Part shown: positions 7,666 through 16,322 of the stretch, one piece after another
Numbering within the stretch: position 1 is the stretch's first letter
Layout of the letters: every line of letters starts with the position of its first letter
Assembly: GCA_012728995.1 (NCBI GenBank)
Contig: JAAYEB010000195.1
Coordinates: forward strand, 1-39,827
From: Fibrobacter sp.
GTDB taxonomy: Bacteria > Fibrobacterota > Chitinivibrionia > Chitinivibrionales > Chitinispirillaceae
Direction: 5' to 3'
Length of the DNA stretch: 39,827 nucleotides
The notes under the pieces: generated by a model
Seen by the model: only the letters and a program-made list of their open reading frames with translations
Told to the model about the DNA's origin: nothing
Databases searched by the model: none
Position numbers and translations under genes: made by a program

Positions 7666-8727
7666 TTAAAATTGTGATACAATTTTAACCAATTCTTCTG
7701 CTCTATGTTTGGCAGTATGTTGTGACAAGCATCTTTTTCTGGCTTGCATTGCGATTTTCAGGCGTTCTTCATCACTCATTTCAATTATTTCCACAACTTG
7801 CTGTGAATTTTCAGCTATCAAAATTTCCTCTCCCGGAATAAAAAAATTATCCAGTCCGTCCCACCAGTCACTTATCACGGCGACGCCACAAATTGCAGCT
7901 TCAAAAAGCCTTCCAGACGGACAAAATCCGTTTTTAGCCATAGCTTCTCTTGTAATATTCAGAGTAAATTTGCTTGAACAGTAGAAGGATGGATGGTCTG
8001 GAGGAGCAATGTGCTCATAATAACAGATGTTTTCACTCCATGGGAAATCATTAGGATACATAACCCCTCCCAGAATGAATCTTTTTTGAGGTACTTTTTT
8101 TGCGGGTTCAACGAATAATTCAACCAGTTTTTTTTGGCGGTCTGCTGCGAATGTTCCCATATACGAAAGGTCTCCGTTATAAATTTTCAAAATGTCAGAT
8201 GGAAAATGAGTCTCTGAATCGGCACACCCATATAACGGAAATACTGAACTTGCCCCAAGTACTGATTTTAACTTCCCGAGTACTGCACCTCCTGTAAAAC
8301 TCAAAATGCAGTCGTACATGCCTAAACCTTTATCAGGAATATAAGGCGGCCACGAATTGTTTTCTATACTTTGCAATGTGACAGGTGTATCCAGATCATA
8401 AAATATTTTTAATATACCGGTCATATTCTCAAGCGATTCTGTTACTGAAGCTGCATCGGGGCAATATGAAGTCACAATTGCAACATCAGCGTATTTAAAC
8501 CTTATTCTTGCAGTAGTTTCAACCTGTATCCAGTTTTCATACAGTATTAACTCCATTCCATCAATTACTGTTAAATCCCTGTTGGAAGCATAATACTGAA
8601 CATCTTTTTCAAAAAAAGTAATCCGGTGTCCCATACCTGCCAATGCCCGTATCAACCCTCGCCAGATTGTAGCATGACCATTTCCCCATGAAGAACTTAC
8701 AGATAACCCAAAGATGACAAATGTCAT
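7666..8727 (-). CDS. CgeB-like glycosyltransferase 1
   Basis: This 353-aa GT-B protein of the CgeB / Glyco_trans_1_2 type begins M-T-F-V-I-F-G-L and then shows S-S-W-G-N-G-H-A-T (residues 12-20), a motif shared with the CgeB-like protein at 10490-11614. The F-Y-D-L-D-T-P-V-T strand and the C-terminal S-G-R-L-F-E-A-A-I-C-G-V-A-V-I-S-D-W-W nucleotide-sugar-binding block are typical. CgeB was first described in Bacillus spore-surface maturation; homologues are uncharacterised glycosyltransferases. A GGGAG ribosome-binding site sits just before the ATG. It lies between a histidine phosphatase and the nucleotidylyltransferase. Donor and acceptor unknown. Confidence 0.82.
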   Translation of the reverse strand: MTFVIFGLSVSSSWGNGHATIWRGLIRALAGMGHRITFFEKDVQYYASNRDLTVIDGMELILYENWIQVETTARIRFKYADVAIVTSYCPDAASVTESLENMTGILKIFYDLDTPVTLQSIENNSWPPYIPDKGLGMYDCILSFTGGAVLGKLKSVLGASSVFPLYGCADSETHFPSDILKIYNGDLSYMGTFAADRQKKLVELFVEPAKKVPQKRFILGGVMYPNDFPWSENICYYEHIAPPDHPSFYCSSKFTLNITREAMAKNGFCPSGRLFEAAICGVAVISDWWDGLDNFFIPGEEILIAENSQQVVEIIEMSDEERLKIAMQARKRCLSQHTAKHRAEELVKIVSQF

Positions 8728-8743
8728 TTCAGTCTCCCGACAG

Positions 8744-9352
8744 TTAAAAACGTGTTTTACTGAATTTTTTCAGATTTATTCCTCTGATTTCAACAAGGTC
8801 GTGATACATTGACAAAATACTGATTGAAGCTGTCGTGATTGTTATACGATGAAACATATCCAGAGAAATACCCAGATAATGGGCAATAACAGATTTTATT
8901 GGATCATTATGACTTACCAGAACCAGGGTCTTTCCCTGGTGTTTTCTAAACAGTTCTTCAATCAATTTGACCATTCTTGCTTCGACTTCAACCATCAATT
9001 CACCATCAGGAATAATTGTTCCGTTTCTATAGGAATGGAATTGCTTCCACTCTGGATCGGATTCCAGATCTGCAAATTTTTTTCCGGTCCAGTTTCCAAA
9101 ATTGATTTCAACAAGAGGATCACATTTCTGAATTTCAATTGATCTATTTTGGGCGATTATATTTGCAGATTCGACTGTTCTGTCAAGAGGGCTTGCGTAA
9201 ATGGCATCTATTTTTACATCAGCAAGGGATTCAGACAGTTTCTTCATTTGTTCGACTCCCTCGGGGCTCAAGTGTACATCCGGAAGTCTTCCAGGAACTC
9301 TCTGAGCCATGTCTATATTTCCATGCCGTATAAGTAAAATATCTGTTTTCAC
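8744..9352 (-). CDS. Histidine phosphatase family protein (phosphoglycerate mutase-like) 2
   Basis: This is a paralogue of 3243-3854. Catalytic features: L-I-R-H-G near the N terminus, S-P-L-D-R-T-V-E-S-A, E-I-N-F-G-N-W-T-G and the second histidine in L-V-S-H-N-D. The frame can extend upstream to a TTG at 9406, but the GTG at 9352 (V-K-T-D-I-L-L-I-R-H-G) gives 202 aa and lines up with the start of the 203-aa paralogue, so it is preferred; the ribosome-binding site is weak at either start. Two such phosphatases in one operon suggest two separate dephosphorylation steps or two phosphorylated intermediates (inference). Confidence 0.83.
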   Translation of the reverse strand: MKTDILLIRHGNIDMAQRVPGRLPDVHLSPEGVEQMKKLSESLADVKIDAIYASPLDRTVESANIIAQNRSIEIQKCDPLVEINFGNWTGKKFADLESDPEWKQFHSYRNGTIIPDGELMVEVEARMVKLIEELFRKHQGKTLVLVSHNDPIKSVIAHYLGISLDMFHRITITTASISILSMYHDLVEIRGINLKKFSKTRF

Positions 9353-9480
9353 GATAATTTCAATCCGATGTTCACAAATAGACCTCTCGATCTCTTTGCT
9401 TAACAACTGTTAACCTGATTCATTTCTGCCAGAAACGAATAAATCAGGTGTTTACATGAGTCATTTTATACTATTCAGAT

Positions 9481-10386
9481 TCATGTTTTATCGGTTTTAT
9501 ATTTTGAGTCAATGACATACCTTTTCACGATATCAACTGCAAACTGAGCGAATTCTTCTGGATAAATCGGAGGACTTGTAACTGTTGCCCGTTTTCCCCT
9601 TGATGGTGGAGTAAAACATAATGTTATGGTCGTATCAAAATCCTTCAACTTTTCCATTTTGAAATCAAACCACTTTGTTGCATCCTTTCTATGCCAATCT
9701 GCCCAGCTAATTCCGGTTCTAAGTTTTCTGACTCCCAGTTTTTTCAACCATTCAATTGCAAACAACAATCTGTGATCCTCATAATGAAACCACTGGCAAA
9801 TACCCATTCCTGGATCAAAATATTTTATCGCCTGTTTTGGCTTTCCATTTGCATCTATCAGTCCCATGTAAAAATGACGGTAATATGCGCTCCCTTCACT
9901 TTCCCTGTGCCGTGTTGTAGCTTCCCAGGTTGGTGGAAGATCCAGAAGGCTATACCAGAAAATATTGGGTACCAGGTTCATAAGAAGTTCGTTCGTTCGC
10001 TTTAATCCAAAAACTTGTACTTCCTCAGCCCCGAAACTTGATGCACCAACTTCCGTAACCCATATCGGAAGCTGACATATATTTCTTATCTGCTTTACTT
10101 TTTTGGGCCATTCATCTATCATCCAGTGATTCCAGTCCAGCGGAAAACCATGTATTGCAACAGCATCATAATATTCCATTAATCCATAGCTTGCCAAAAG
10201 TGATATAAATTGTGGATCTATAGGTGATATCCCCCCCAGTATAATTTTGACAGTTGGCGCAACCGACCGGATACTTATTGCAGCGATTCTGGCCATTTCT
10301 GAAAATTCTTTCCATTCAGGATCAATCGTAAAATCCCAATGTGAAAGATTATTTGGTTCATTCCATATTTTTATTGCTTCTACCAT
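9481..10386 (-). CDS. Clan GH-A glycosidase-like protein with circularly permuted TIM barrel
   Basis: This 301-aa protein has the catalytic pair of a 4/7-type retaining glycosidase (GH39/beta-xylosidase-like): N-E-P-N at residues 9-12 (acid/base, normally the end of strand 4) and V-T-E-V-G near 111-115 (nucleophile, strand 7). The order is unusual: the first strand is the NEP strand, strands 5-8 follow, and sequence resembling strands 1-3 comes last (G-M-G-I-C-Q-W near 194-200, L-R-T-G-I-S-W near 222-228, T-L-C-F-T-P-P near 255-261). The C terminus stops after a helix that would normally lead into strand 4. ATG 10386 is chosen because GGAG lies 5 bases upstream; a GTG at 10392 is also in frame. 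There is no signal peptide. Activity unproven. Confidence 0.72.
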   Translation of the reverse strand: MVEAIKIWNEPNNLSHWDFTIDPEWKEFSEMARIAAISIRSVAPTVKIILGGISPIDPQFISLLASYGLMEYYDAVAIHGFPLDWNHWMIDEWPKKVKQIRNICQLPIWVTEVGASSFGAEEVQVFGLKRTNELLMNLVPNIFWYSLLDLPPTWEATTRHRESEGSAYYRHFYMGLIDANGKPKQAIKYFDPGMGICQWFHYEDHRLLFAIEWLKKLGVRKLRTGISWADWHRKDATKWFDFKMEKLKDFDTTITLCFTPPSRGKRATVTSPPIYPEEFAQFAVDIVKRYVIDSKYKTDKT

Positions 10387-10489
10387 ACCCACTCCAATTT
10401 ACAGCAGCAATAAAATCCTTGCCTTCTCTAGTTTTCCAAAAGCCGGAATCTAATGATGCAGAAGTTTTTGATGCCAATCAGTCAAATAC

Positions 10490-11614
10490 CTATTTTTTGT
10501 AAACAATAGATTTATACAACAGATTATGTTGCTTCCTTCTTCTGGCTTCATGCACATAATTTTCCAGTTCTTCTGCCCTGTGTGATGCGGTATGCCTTGA
10601 CATTACTTTCTTATGCGCACGAAGACCTGTTTTTATCCTTTCATCCTCGCTCATTGAACACAGATAACGGAGAGTGTGTTCCCGGGATGAACTTAAAAGT
10701 ATTTCATCATCAAGTGAAAAAAAAGTACTTAACCCCTCCCAGTAATCACTTATTACAGGAACAGCACACGCCGCAGCTTCAAATAATCTGACACTTGGTG
10801 CATATCCCGCCTGTACCATATCTGCCCTGGTAATATTAAGAGTAAACCTTTGTGAATTATAGAACTCGCGATGTTTTTTTGGGGGGATATGTTCAAAATG
10901 AGAAATATTTTCAGGCCATGACAGTTTTTCCGGGTATTGTGGACCTGCAATAACAAATCGCCCCCGAGGCCATTTCCTTGCTGATTCAATAAACAGTTTT
11001 TCGAGATGTTCCTGCCTGTCTTCACTGTATGTACCCATATATCCAAAGTCATATTGTGCATCCATTTTTTCGGGATAATACAGTGAAGGATCTACAGAAC
11101 AATACAATGGTCTTGCCATAGGAGAACCATAAAGTTTTTCAATTATCTCCAGCACCGGTCCTCCTGCAAATGATAAATACAGATCATAACTTTGAACAAG
11201 TTGAGGTGTCAGATACTCATAATTTCTCTTTAACAGTTTTGAAACCGTCACGGGTGTATCTATGTCATAGAATGCAGTCAGCCCCCTTGCAGTATTTGTT
11301 ACCCACTCTCCAACAACAGCACCTTCCGGTACATATGAACCAACAACTACCAGATCAGCTCTTTTGACGACATGTTCGAATTTACTTTTCAGTTCATTAA
11401 ACGATTTGTATAAACATACAGAAACATAAGGTGGATTTACCAGATCCCTGTTTCCTGCATACCATGGCATATCATGTTCCAAAAAAAGAATCTTATGTCC
11501 CCGTGATGCTAATGCTTTTGTCAACCCCCTGTATGTAGTTGCATGACCGTTGCCCCATGAAGAAGTTATTGTCAATCCAATGAAAACCATATCAAACGAT
11601 GTCGTCATAATCAC
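10490..11614 (-). CDS. CgeB-like glycosyltransferase 2
   Basis: This 374-aa protein is a close paralogue of the product of 7666-8727. It shares S-S-W-G-N-G-H-A-T-T-Y-R-G-L (about residues 18-31), A-G-N-R-D-L, F-Y-D-I-D-T-P-V-T and the C-terminal S-V-R-L-F-E-A-A-A-C-A-V-P-V-I-S-D-Y-W block. The GTG at 11614 is favoured because a GGGAGG ribosome-binding site lies 7 bases upstream, inside the end of the preceding gene; ATG 11608 is possible. The start overlaps the upstream stop by 4 bp. It is cytosolic with no membrane segments. Likely adds a different sugar, or the same sugar to a different acceptor, than its paralogues (inference). Confidence 0.82.
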   Translation of the reverse strand: MIMTTSFDMVFIGLTITSSWGNGHATTYRGLTKALASRGHKILFLEHDMPWYAGNRDLVNPPYVSVCLYKSFNELKSKFEHVVKRADLVVVGSYVPEGAVVGEWVTNTARGLTAFYDIDTPVTVSKLLKRNYEYLTPQLVQSYDLYLSFAGGPVLEIIEKLYGSPMARPLYCSVDPSLYYPEKMDAQYDFGYMGTYSEDRQEHLEKLFIESARKWPRGRFVIAGPQYPEKLSWPENISHFEHIPPKKHREFYNSQRFTLNITRADMVQAGYAPSVRLFEAAACAVPVISDYWEGLSTFFSLDDEILLSSSREHTLRYLCSMSEDERIKTGLRAHKKVMSRHTASHRAEELENYVHEARRRKQHNLLYKSIVYKK

Positions 11615-12717
11615 TGAACTGCCTCCCTGTTCGTTTCTTTACAGTTTTCTAAAACTTTCTCCACAAGTTGAGCTCTGTGTCTGTATGTATGCTCGGACAG
11701 TACCCGTTCTCTTGCTGCCTTTCCTATCTGTCTGGCATCTGTTAAAGTAAGATCCTTCAGATATTGAGCTACTTCATCTCCGTTTTCTGCGACAAGACAT
11801 TCCCTGCCGGGTTCAAGAAACGTCTCAACTCCTTTCCACTTGTCAGTAATAATGCATGCACCGGCACCGGCAGCTTCGAAAATTCTTGTTGGGGGTGAAA
11901 AACCACATGATGCCATTGAGTTTCTATTTACATTCAGAACAGCCAGTACTGAACAGTTAAAACTGTTATGTTCATGTGTGTACACATGGCCTGTTTTTCT
12001 GACATTCACCATTTTTTCTGTATCTGTTTCCCATCCGTTTCCTCCAAGTAAAAATAACTTATCCTTTAATTTTAAAGCTGGTTTGAAGAAATATTCCTTT
12101 ACACGTTCTTCCCTGTCGGGAAGTCTATTTCCAAGAAAGCCCAGTGTTCCCTCAAATCGTGGATCCGAAGGAACCGGAAAATGTGTTTCGGGATCAAGCG
12201 CATTATAAACCGGAAAACATTTTATGGCTCCGTATTTTTTATAAGTATCAATGACATTTTGCCCACCACCGTATGTTAATATTGCATCATACATTTTTAT
12301 CAGATTCCGGAACTGATCCAGTTGGTCGTTTTCTATTCTGTCTAATGTTGCAGGTGCATCAACATCCCAGAACAGTATAGCTTTATTTGTTGTCTGGTAA
12401 TTGAGTAACTTTTGTTCAAGAAACGAATCATAAACACCAACGCCGCTTGCTTTAATAATAATATCTGCATCCGATGCCTGTTTTATAACTCTTTCTACGT
12501 CATCATTTACTGCTTTGTAAATTACACTTTTCACAAAATCAATATTTACAAAATCTTTGTGTTCCTGTCGATTGTATGCTTCCGGTTCATAAAAGGTCAC
12601 TTTATGACCATTTGCTGCAAGCTCTTTTATAATTCCTCTATAATAGGTTGCAGCACCATTCCAATAGGCAGAAACAATACTTGATCCGAAAAATGCGATA
12701 TTCATTCCGTCATTCAT
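11611..12717 (-). CDS. CgeB-like glycosyltransferase 3
   Basis: This 368-aa member of the CgeB-like set has S-A-Y-W-N-G-A-A-T-Y-Y-R-G-I (residues 16-29) where the two closest paralogues have S-S-W-G-N-G-H-A-T. The central strand is F-W-D-V-D-A-P-A-T and the C-terminal donor block is F-S-P-P-T-R-I-F-E-A-A-G-A-G-A-C-I-I-T-D-K-W. A GGAGAAATAA leader precedes ATG 12717, which begins directly after the stop codon of the gene upstream (no gap). The fold and family are supported by the shared architecture; donor sugar and acceptor are not readable. Confidence 0.8.
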   Translation of the reverse strand: MNDGMNIAFFGSSIVSAYWNGAATYYRGIIKELAANGHKVTFYEPEAYNRQEHKDFVNIDFVKSVIYKAVNDDVERVIKQASDADIIIKASGVGVYDSFLEQKLLNYQTTNKAILFWDVDAPATLDRIENDQLDQFRNLIKMYDAILTYGGGQNVIDTYKKYGAIKCFPVYNALDPETHFPVPSDPRFEGTLGFLGNRLPDREERVKEYFFKPALKLKDKLFLLGGNGWETDTEKMVNVRKTGHVYTHEHNSFNCSVLAVLNVNRNSMASCGFSPPTRIFEAAGAGACIITDKWKGVETFLEPGRECLVAENGDEVAQYLKDLTLTDARQIGKAARERVLSEHTYRHRAQLVEKVLENCKETNREAVQ

Positions 12718-13857
12718 TTATTTCTCCGTTGTTGTAATTTTTTCATTAATTTTGAATTCTGTATTTACACCATTTAATTCACTCATGATTTTGAACAGTT
12801 CATTTACCCGATGTACACAAGTGTGTTTTTGCATTACTGTTTCATAACCATTGAGAGCGATTTCTTGTGCATATTCCCTGTCATTTATCAATGTTCTGAT
12901 TATTTTTTCCATTTCGATACCATTATTTGCTACAAGATAATCTCTTCCTTTCCTGAATAAACCCTCACAGTCATCCCAGGGCGAACATACCAGCGGAATA
13001 CCACATGCCATTGCTTCAAACGGCCTTATGGTAGGGATTCCTCTTAATAATTTCACATAAGGTTTTCGCGGTACATGAATTGTCAACAAGTGTTCAGAAA
13101 AAATCTGTGGCACTCCATAATTTGGAAGCCAGCCGCAATGTTCAATACCATAACTATAAAGCAAATCTATTGCAGTTTTTGGAAATCTTACACCATAAAC
13201 ACTACATTTCAATGCAAGATTCCTGGCAGGCTCAAAAAGGAATTCTCTTAATTCGTTGCTTCGTTCCTCATCACCCCAGTTTCCTATCCACACCAGATCC
13301 TTTTTTATACCTGTATTTTTTATTGGTTTAAAAATGTTTGTATCTGCAGCTTCATGCCAGGTCCACGCCCTTTGTATAAATCCATTTTCCAGATAGATAG
13401 ACCGAATTTTTTCACCAAAAGCCAGAACACCATCATAGTATCTTAAATCAAGACCAGCCAATGAGTGCGGATCGGTTACAACCCTGTGGTGTGTATCATG
13501 AAAAAAAAGAATATATCCCCGATTGTTTTTTCGATGTAAACCTATTCTGCTTACAATGGATGGATCATTCCATTCATGCACTATAACCAGATCTGCATTA
13601 TCCAAAACCATGTCAAGGTTGATGTTTTCCGGATGATATCGAATACTGTACAGATCAGGATAATAATCATGAAATTCATCCATAACTTTATATCCTTCAA
13701 ACCTGACAAGATTTTTCAGACTCCATGAATCAAATGGTTCATAAACTTCAACATCATGGTTTCTTCTTATAAGTTCAGATACAATGCCGCGCAGAAAGTG
13801 CGCGTTGCCATGATTCCAGTCTGAAATTAATGATTGTAAAAAAAAGACTATTCGCAT
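12718..13857 (-). CDS. CgeB-like glycosyltransferase 4 (most divergent)
   Basis: This 379-aa protein has the same N-terminal pattern in altered form (S-D-W-N-H-G-N-A-H-F-L-R-G-I, residues 12-25), the V-Y-E-P strand, and a C-terminal block I-R-P-F-E-A-M-A-C-G-I-P-L-V-C-S-P-W-D-D typical of Glyco_trans_1_2. In place of the D-x-D-x-P-x-T strand it has F-F-H-D-T-H-H-R-V-V-T-D-P, making it the most divergent of the four paralogues. It overlaps the upstream GT4 gene by 10 bp and is followed without a gap by CgeB-like 3. Probably adds a different sugar from the others (inference). Confidence 0.8.
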   Translation of the reverse strand: MRIVFFLQSLISDWNHGNAHFLRGIVSELIRRNHDVEVYEPFDSWSLKNLVRFEGYKVMDEFHDYYPDLYSIRYHPENINLDMVLDNADLVIVHEWNDPSIVSRIGLHRKNNRGYILFFHDTHHRVVTDPHSLAGLDLRYYDGVLAFGEKIRSIYLENGFIQRAWTWHEAADTNIFKPIKNTGIKKDLVWIGNWGDEERSNELREFLFEPARNLALKCSVYGVRFPKTAIDLLYSYGIEHCGWLPNYGVPQIFSEHLLTIHVPRKPYVKLLRGIPTIRPFEAMACGIPLVCSPWDDCEGLFRKGRDYLVANNGIEMEKIIRTLINDREYAQEIALNGYETVMQKHTCVHRVNELFKIMSELNGVNTEFKINEKITTTEK

Positions 13858-14987
13858 ATCTTTTCGATTCCATTTCTGTTATTCTGATAGTTTGAATCTT
13901 CCAGACAGGACGTTGCAGAACCTGTCATTTCATCATAAAGATTCAAGTATTGACAACTCATTATATAGGATGTAAATTGCAATGATTTCTCGTGGGCACG
14001 AATACTGTATTCTTCTCTCAGCTTTTCTGAATCTATAAGATCGTTCAGTATTTCCTTTAAAACTTCTTTGTCATTTGGATTCACATATATTGCGGCATCA
14101 CCCCATATTTCCTTAAAGCTGTCAATTTCACTTAAAACAAGCGGACAGCCACACAATGCAGCTTCAAGAACACAATATCCGAAAGGTTCGTATAAAGAAG
14201 TTGAAACAAAAACTGATGCACGCCCCATCCAACCTGCAATTTCTTTTTGTGAAATAACTCCAAGGTGTTTTAAATTATGTAATTTTATTTTTTGATTTTC
14301 ACCTGCGGCAATAACAGGCCATTTCAGATCTGGTGCTATTTCGCAGAGCTGTTTTGTGTTTTTAGCTTTATCCCATAACCTTCCAGCCGTAAAAATGTAT
14401 GGTTCTTTTTTTTGCGGAACAAATTGAAGCGGATCACGGCCATTATAAATAACTGAAGCATTCCAGTTTTTTTCATAGTAACAGTTTAATAATCGTTTCA
14501 TATACAAGCTGGGTACTACGATCCGATCTGCCCCCATCAAACCGTTTTTTACCATTCTTTTGTATTTTGTATATTGTTTAGGTATTTCGACTCCCATAAC
14601 CTGACCAAACCATGAACATACACAAGAATGGGCTGTAACAAGTACTGGTGCATGCCATGGCAATTCACCATATACATATCCATTCAGATGAACAATGTCC
14701 GGATGAGTAATTATCTCCAGTTCAAGGAGCCATTCAGAAGCTTCATCGACATCTTTCCATGGGTCATCCATCCATTCGAGTTTATAACTGCTCTCGAATA
14801 ATTCTACGTTTGTAATTCCTGCAATCTGCTGAAGCTGATGTTTTGCAGGCAGAGGACCCATTGTTGCAAGTGCAACTTCGATTCCCTTTTTCTGATATTC
14901 TTTTACAAGATCTACAACATATGTCCAGACACCTCCAACCGTATCAGTTGTCATAAGAACCCGTTTTACTGATCGCCTGTTATGCAT
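13848..14987 (-). CDS. Glycosyltransferase family 4 (GT-B fold)
   Basis: This 379-aa retaining glycosyltransferase has the N-terminal T-D-T-V-G-G-V-W-T-Y loop (residues 14-23), typical of GT4 enzymes near the acceptor site, and the acceptor-domain strand D-I-V-H-L-N-G-Y. The donor domain opens at I-F-T-A-G-R-L-W-D-K-A-K-N (198-210), and the EX7E motif is E267...E275 in Y-E-P-F-G-Y-C-V-L-E-A. An AGGAG ribosome-binding site precedes the ATG. No membrane segment is visible. It is the first glycosyltransferase gene in the transcriptional order, so it might act early in assembly, though gene order is weak evidence. Confidence 0.87.
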   Translation of the reverse strand: MHNRRSVKRVLMTTDTVGGVWTYVVDLVKEYQKKGIEVALATMGPLPAKHQLQQIAGITNVELFESSYKLEWMDDPWKDVDEASEWLLELEIITHPDIVHLNGYVYGELPWHAPVLVTAHSCVCSWFGQVMGVEIPKQYTKYKRMVKNGLMGADRIVVPSLYMKRLLNCYYEKNWNASVIYNGRDPLQFVPQKKEPYIFTAGRLWDKAKNTKQLCEIAPDLKWPVIAAGENQKIKLHNLKHLGVISQKEIAGWMGRASVFVSTSLYEPFGYCVLEAALCGCPLVLSEIDSFKEIWGDAAIYVNPNDKEVLKEILNDLIDSEKLREEYSIRAHEKSLQFTSYIMSCQYLNLYDEMTGSATSCLEDSNYQNNRNGIEKICE

Positions 14988-15001
14988 TTATTTACTCCTC
15001 A

Positions 15002-15289
15002 TCATTCTCCATTGCGATTAACAAATTTATAAAACCTGTTGGTTACATCCTCTGCTCCGCATCGTTCATATACAAAAGCTAAATGGGCCTGATCAAATCT
15101 TGTAAAAAATTCTTCCCAGGATACCTGTACATATTGTTCTTCCAGAAGAGTGTCAGAAAATATTACCTGTATCACTCCTTTACCCTCAACAGGAGTCCTG
15201 TTTTCGATTCTGACCAGTCGTCCATTCCTTGATTCAATCCATTTGCGAATCCTTGAATGATCAATTGTCTGTTCAATATCATTCGTCAT
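15002..15289 (-). CDS. Small conserved protein of unknown function (95 aa)
   Basis: This 95-aa acidic protein has the pattern D-H-S-R-I-R-K-W-I-E-S-R-N-G-R near the N terminus and Q-V-S-W-E-E-F-F-T-R-F-D-Q-A-H-L-A-F-V-Y-E near residues 56-76. It resembles a widespread short family with H-x-x-I-R-x-W-x-E-x-R-G-G and S-W-E-E-F-F-x-x-F-D-x-x-x-L-A-F-L-Y, which is often labelled '1,4-alpha-glucan branching enzyme' although it is far too short to be one (from memory). No catalytic motif is visible. It sits between the Gfo/Idh/MocA gene and the first GT4 gene, so it is cotranscribed with the pathway; a role in it is inference. Confidence 0.75.
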   Translation of the reverse strand: MTNDIEQTIDHSRIRKWIESRNGRLVRIENRTPVEGKGVIQVIFSDTLLEEQYVQVSWEEFFTRFDQAHLAFVYERCGAEDVTNRFYKFVNRNGE

Positions 15290-15305
15290 AATATTTTATC
15301 AAACA

Positions 15306-16322
15306 TTAATCTGCATTATTGTAGATTGTGTCAATTATCAATGCTGTATTTTCTATTTGACCTACAGACTTGTCGAATTCACAGTTTGCAGATAACTTTT
15401 GAGCCCATTTATTTATTGCTCTCCCCCACCAGTCATCAGGTGGTGAACAGAGGACCTGTCGCGAAGTATTCATGTATTTTTCAGCTCTGAAATTGTAAAA
15501 TGACCCATTCAGGTTGTAAAAACTCAAGCCTCCATTCTTACCATACATATTAAGCCTGATAATTGCATCAGTACCGGCATTAAGATTCCATGAACAAGCG
15601 ATATTGACATTACATCCGGTTTCAAGTTCCATTCTTACAACAGCGTAATCCTCTACCTTACCATTTTTTCTTTTATATCTTTGTCCGCCGCAAAACAACT
15701 TTCCCCAAATCTCATAGATATCCGGGAAACCGAATAACCATAATATCAGATCAATCAGATGAACACCCAAATCAATCAGACATCCTCCACCAGAAAGCGC
15801 CGGATCATAAAACCATTTTTTATCAGGTCCGTATGCATTATGAAATACAGCATCTACTGCATAAATTTCACCTATTTCTCCATTTTGTAAAATATTCCGA
15901 AAATGTCTGGAAGCTTCAAGGTATCTGTAAGACATATCAATATCGAGCAGACAGTTTTTTTGCGATGCCAGACTGATCACTTGACCAGTTTCTTTACAAT
16001 TCCTTCCCAGGGGTTTTTGACAAAATACAGGTATGCCTGCTTCAAGTGCTGCACATGCCTGCTGAACATGAAATGCATTGGGAGTTGCTATTACAATTCC
16101 ATCTGGCTCCAGACTGATTACTTCATCCAGTGTTCTGCAAATCACATGATCCTGATATATCGAAGCAGCTTCCCTGATTCTTTCATCCGAAATATCTGAA
16201 ATTATGGCTGTATCAACAATTCCGCATTCTTTTAAAGCTTTCATTCTGCTGCAACCAATCCAGCCCGTACCTACAAATCCCAGTCTGAGTGTACCAGTTT
16301 GTATTTGCAAATCTTTATTCAT
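15306..16322 (-). CDS. Gfo/Idh/MocA family NAD(P)-dependent oxidoreductase
   Basis: This 338-aa protein has an N-terminal Rossmann fold with L-G-F-V-G-T-G-W-I-G (residues 14-23), the family Q-K-P-L-G motif with the conserved lysine at about 102, and D-L-G-V-H-L-I-D-L in the C-terminal alpha/beta domain. The family oxidises or reduces sugars, nucleotide sugars and inositols, and in sugar clusters often makes keto- or uronate-derived intermediates. ATG 16322 overlaps the stop of the upstream dehydrogenase by 4 bp, indicating coupled translation. Both this and the neighbouring MDR enzyme could work on the same sugar (inference). Confidence 0.88.
   Translation of the reverse strand: MNKDLQIQTGTLRLGFVGTGWIGCSRMKALKECGIVDTAIISDISDERIREAASIYQDHVICRTLDEVISLEPDGIVIATPNAFHVQQACAALEAGIPVFCQKPLGRNCKETGQVISLASQKNCLLDIDMSYRYLEASRHFRNILQNGEIGEIYAVDAVFHNAYGPDKKWFYDPALSGGGCLIDLGVHLIDLILWLFGFPDIYEIWGKLFCGGQRYKRKNGKVEDYAVVRMELETGCNVNIACSWNLNAGTDAIIRLNMYGKNGGLSFYNLNGSFYNFRAEKYMNTSRQVLCSPPDDWWGRAINKWAQKLSANCEFDKSVGQIENTALIIDTIYNNAD

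Noticed and set aside
10393-10489. Missing strands 1-3 of the glycosidase hidden by a frameshift upstream
   Set aside because: All three frames of this interval were read; none resembles the barrel N-terminal segments, and a ribosome-binding site directly precedes ATG 10386.
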